Shown here in pieces: positions 13,165 to 13,346 of a stretch of 13,346 bases of DNA. The notes beneath the pieces were generated by a model. It worked only from the letters and a program-made list of their open reading frames with translations. It was not told where the DNA came from and did not search any database. The DNA is taken from the NCBI GenBank assembly GCA_036279835.1, contig DASUII010000296.1, positions 1 to 13,346 of the forward strand, written 5' to 3'. The translations under genes were made by a program, and so were the position numbers. This stretch comes from GCA-003244245 sp036279835. Its GTDB lineage: Bacteria > Actinomycetota > Actinomycetes > Mycobacteriales > Pseudonocardiaceae. The number at the start of each line of letters is the position of its first letter. The first letter of the stretch is position 1.

Positions 13165-13346
13165 ATGAGCACCCCCGCCGACTCCGTCGCCGCGATCACC
13201 GGCCAGCCGGTGCGGACCGCGGCGCCCCTTGGCGCTATCTGGCGTCTTGATCTGGGCGACGGGCGCACCGTGGTAGCCAAGCGAGCGCAACCGGGGCAGG
13301 CGCTGGCCGAGGCAGCGGGACTGCGCTGGCTGCGGGTACCCGACGG
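13165..13346 (+). CDS. Fructosamine kinase-family protein, N-terminal part (runs off the window)
   Basis: The frame opens at ATG 13165 and continues to the right edge (60 complete codons). The visible part reads MSTPADSVAAITGQPVRTAAP, then LGAIWRLDLGDGRTVVAKRA and ALAEAAGLRWLRVPD. This is the first beta-sheet of the aminoglycoside-phosphotransferase-like kinase fold, with the ATP-contacting lysine in VVAKR and the EAAGLRWL helix typical of the fructosamine/ketosamine-3-kinase family, which phosphorylates glycated amines to promote deglycation. Catalytic loops are beyond the edge. The position directly behind a PtpA-type phosphatase gene supports the call and suggests one operon. Confidence 0.82.
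   Translation, partial: MSTPADSVAAITGQPVRTAAPLGAIWRLDLGDGRTVVAKRAQPGQALAEAAGLRWLRVPD

Overview
The window is high-GC DNA with GTG/TTG starts, tight or overlapping gene junctions and a type-A actinobacterial RNase P RNA. Gene order from 6.1 to 13.3 kb (RNase H/phosphatase fusion, zinc-ribbon coiled-coil protein, CobC-like aminotransferase, PtpA-like phosphatase, fructosamine kinase) resembles the Rv2228c-Rv2234 neighbourhood of Mycobacterium tuberculosis. This suggests an actinomycete, plausibly of the Pseudonocardiaceae; the family assignment is inference.

Region 1 (1-2.9 kb) is accessory. It holds the 3' end of an unrecognised gene, then a leftward pair (NTF2/SnoaL-like protein and a PhzS-like FAD monooxygenase) whose junction is coupled or nearly so, and a divergent LysR regulator that probably controls the pair. 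The lysR start lies 8 nt after a TATAAT box, so its mRNA is probably leaderless. A possible tiny membrane ORF follows.

Region 2 (2.9-4.7 kb) is a scarred stretch. It has a VOC-fold enzyme, then about 770 bp with no intact gene, then a thioredoxin with an unusual CRLC active site. The gap contains a second copy of 47-48 bp from the 3' end of lysR, and a broken XRE-type regulator next to that copy.

Region 3 (4.9-9.1 kb) is core. rnpB runs leftward, divergent from a TauE/SafE-family permease. The permease overlaps by 8 bp, tail to tail, with the RNase H/phosphatase gene. That gene is coupled by a GTGA overlap to the zinc-ribbon gene. A 136-bp gap carrying two related hairpins separates the zinc-ribbon gene from cobC, where M. 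tuberculosis has a Nif3/DUF34 gene.

Region 4 (9.5-12.65 kb) is a compact rightward three-gene unit inserted between the core genes cobC and ptpA: a membrane acyl-CoA desaturase, a six-helix cytochrome-b561-like protein fused to a sulfite-oxidase-type molybdopterin domain, and a small cupin. No electron-donor gene for the desaturase is nearby, so a redox partnership between the first two products is the most interesting hypothesis here. The window ends with ptpA and the start of a fructosamine kinase gene.
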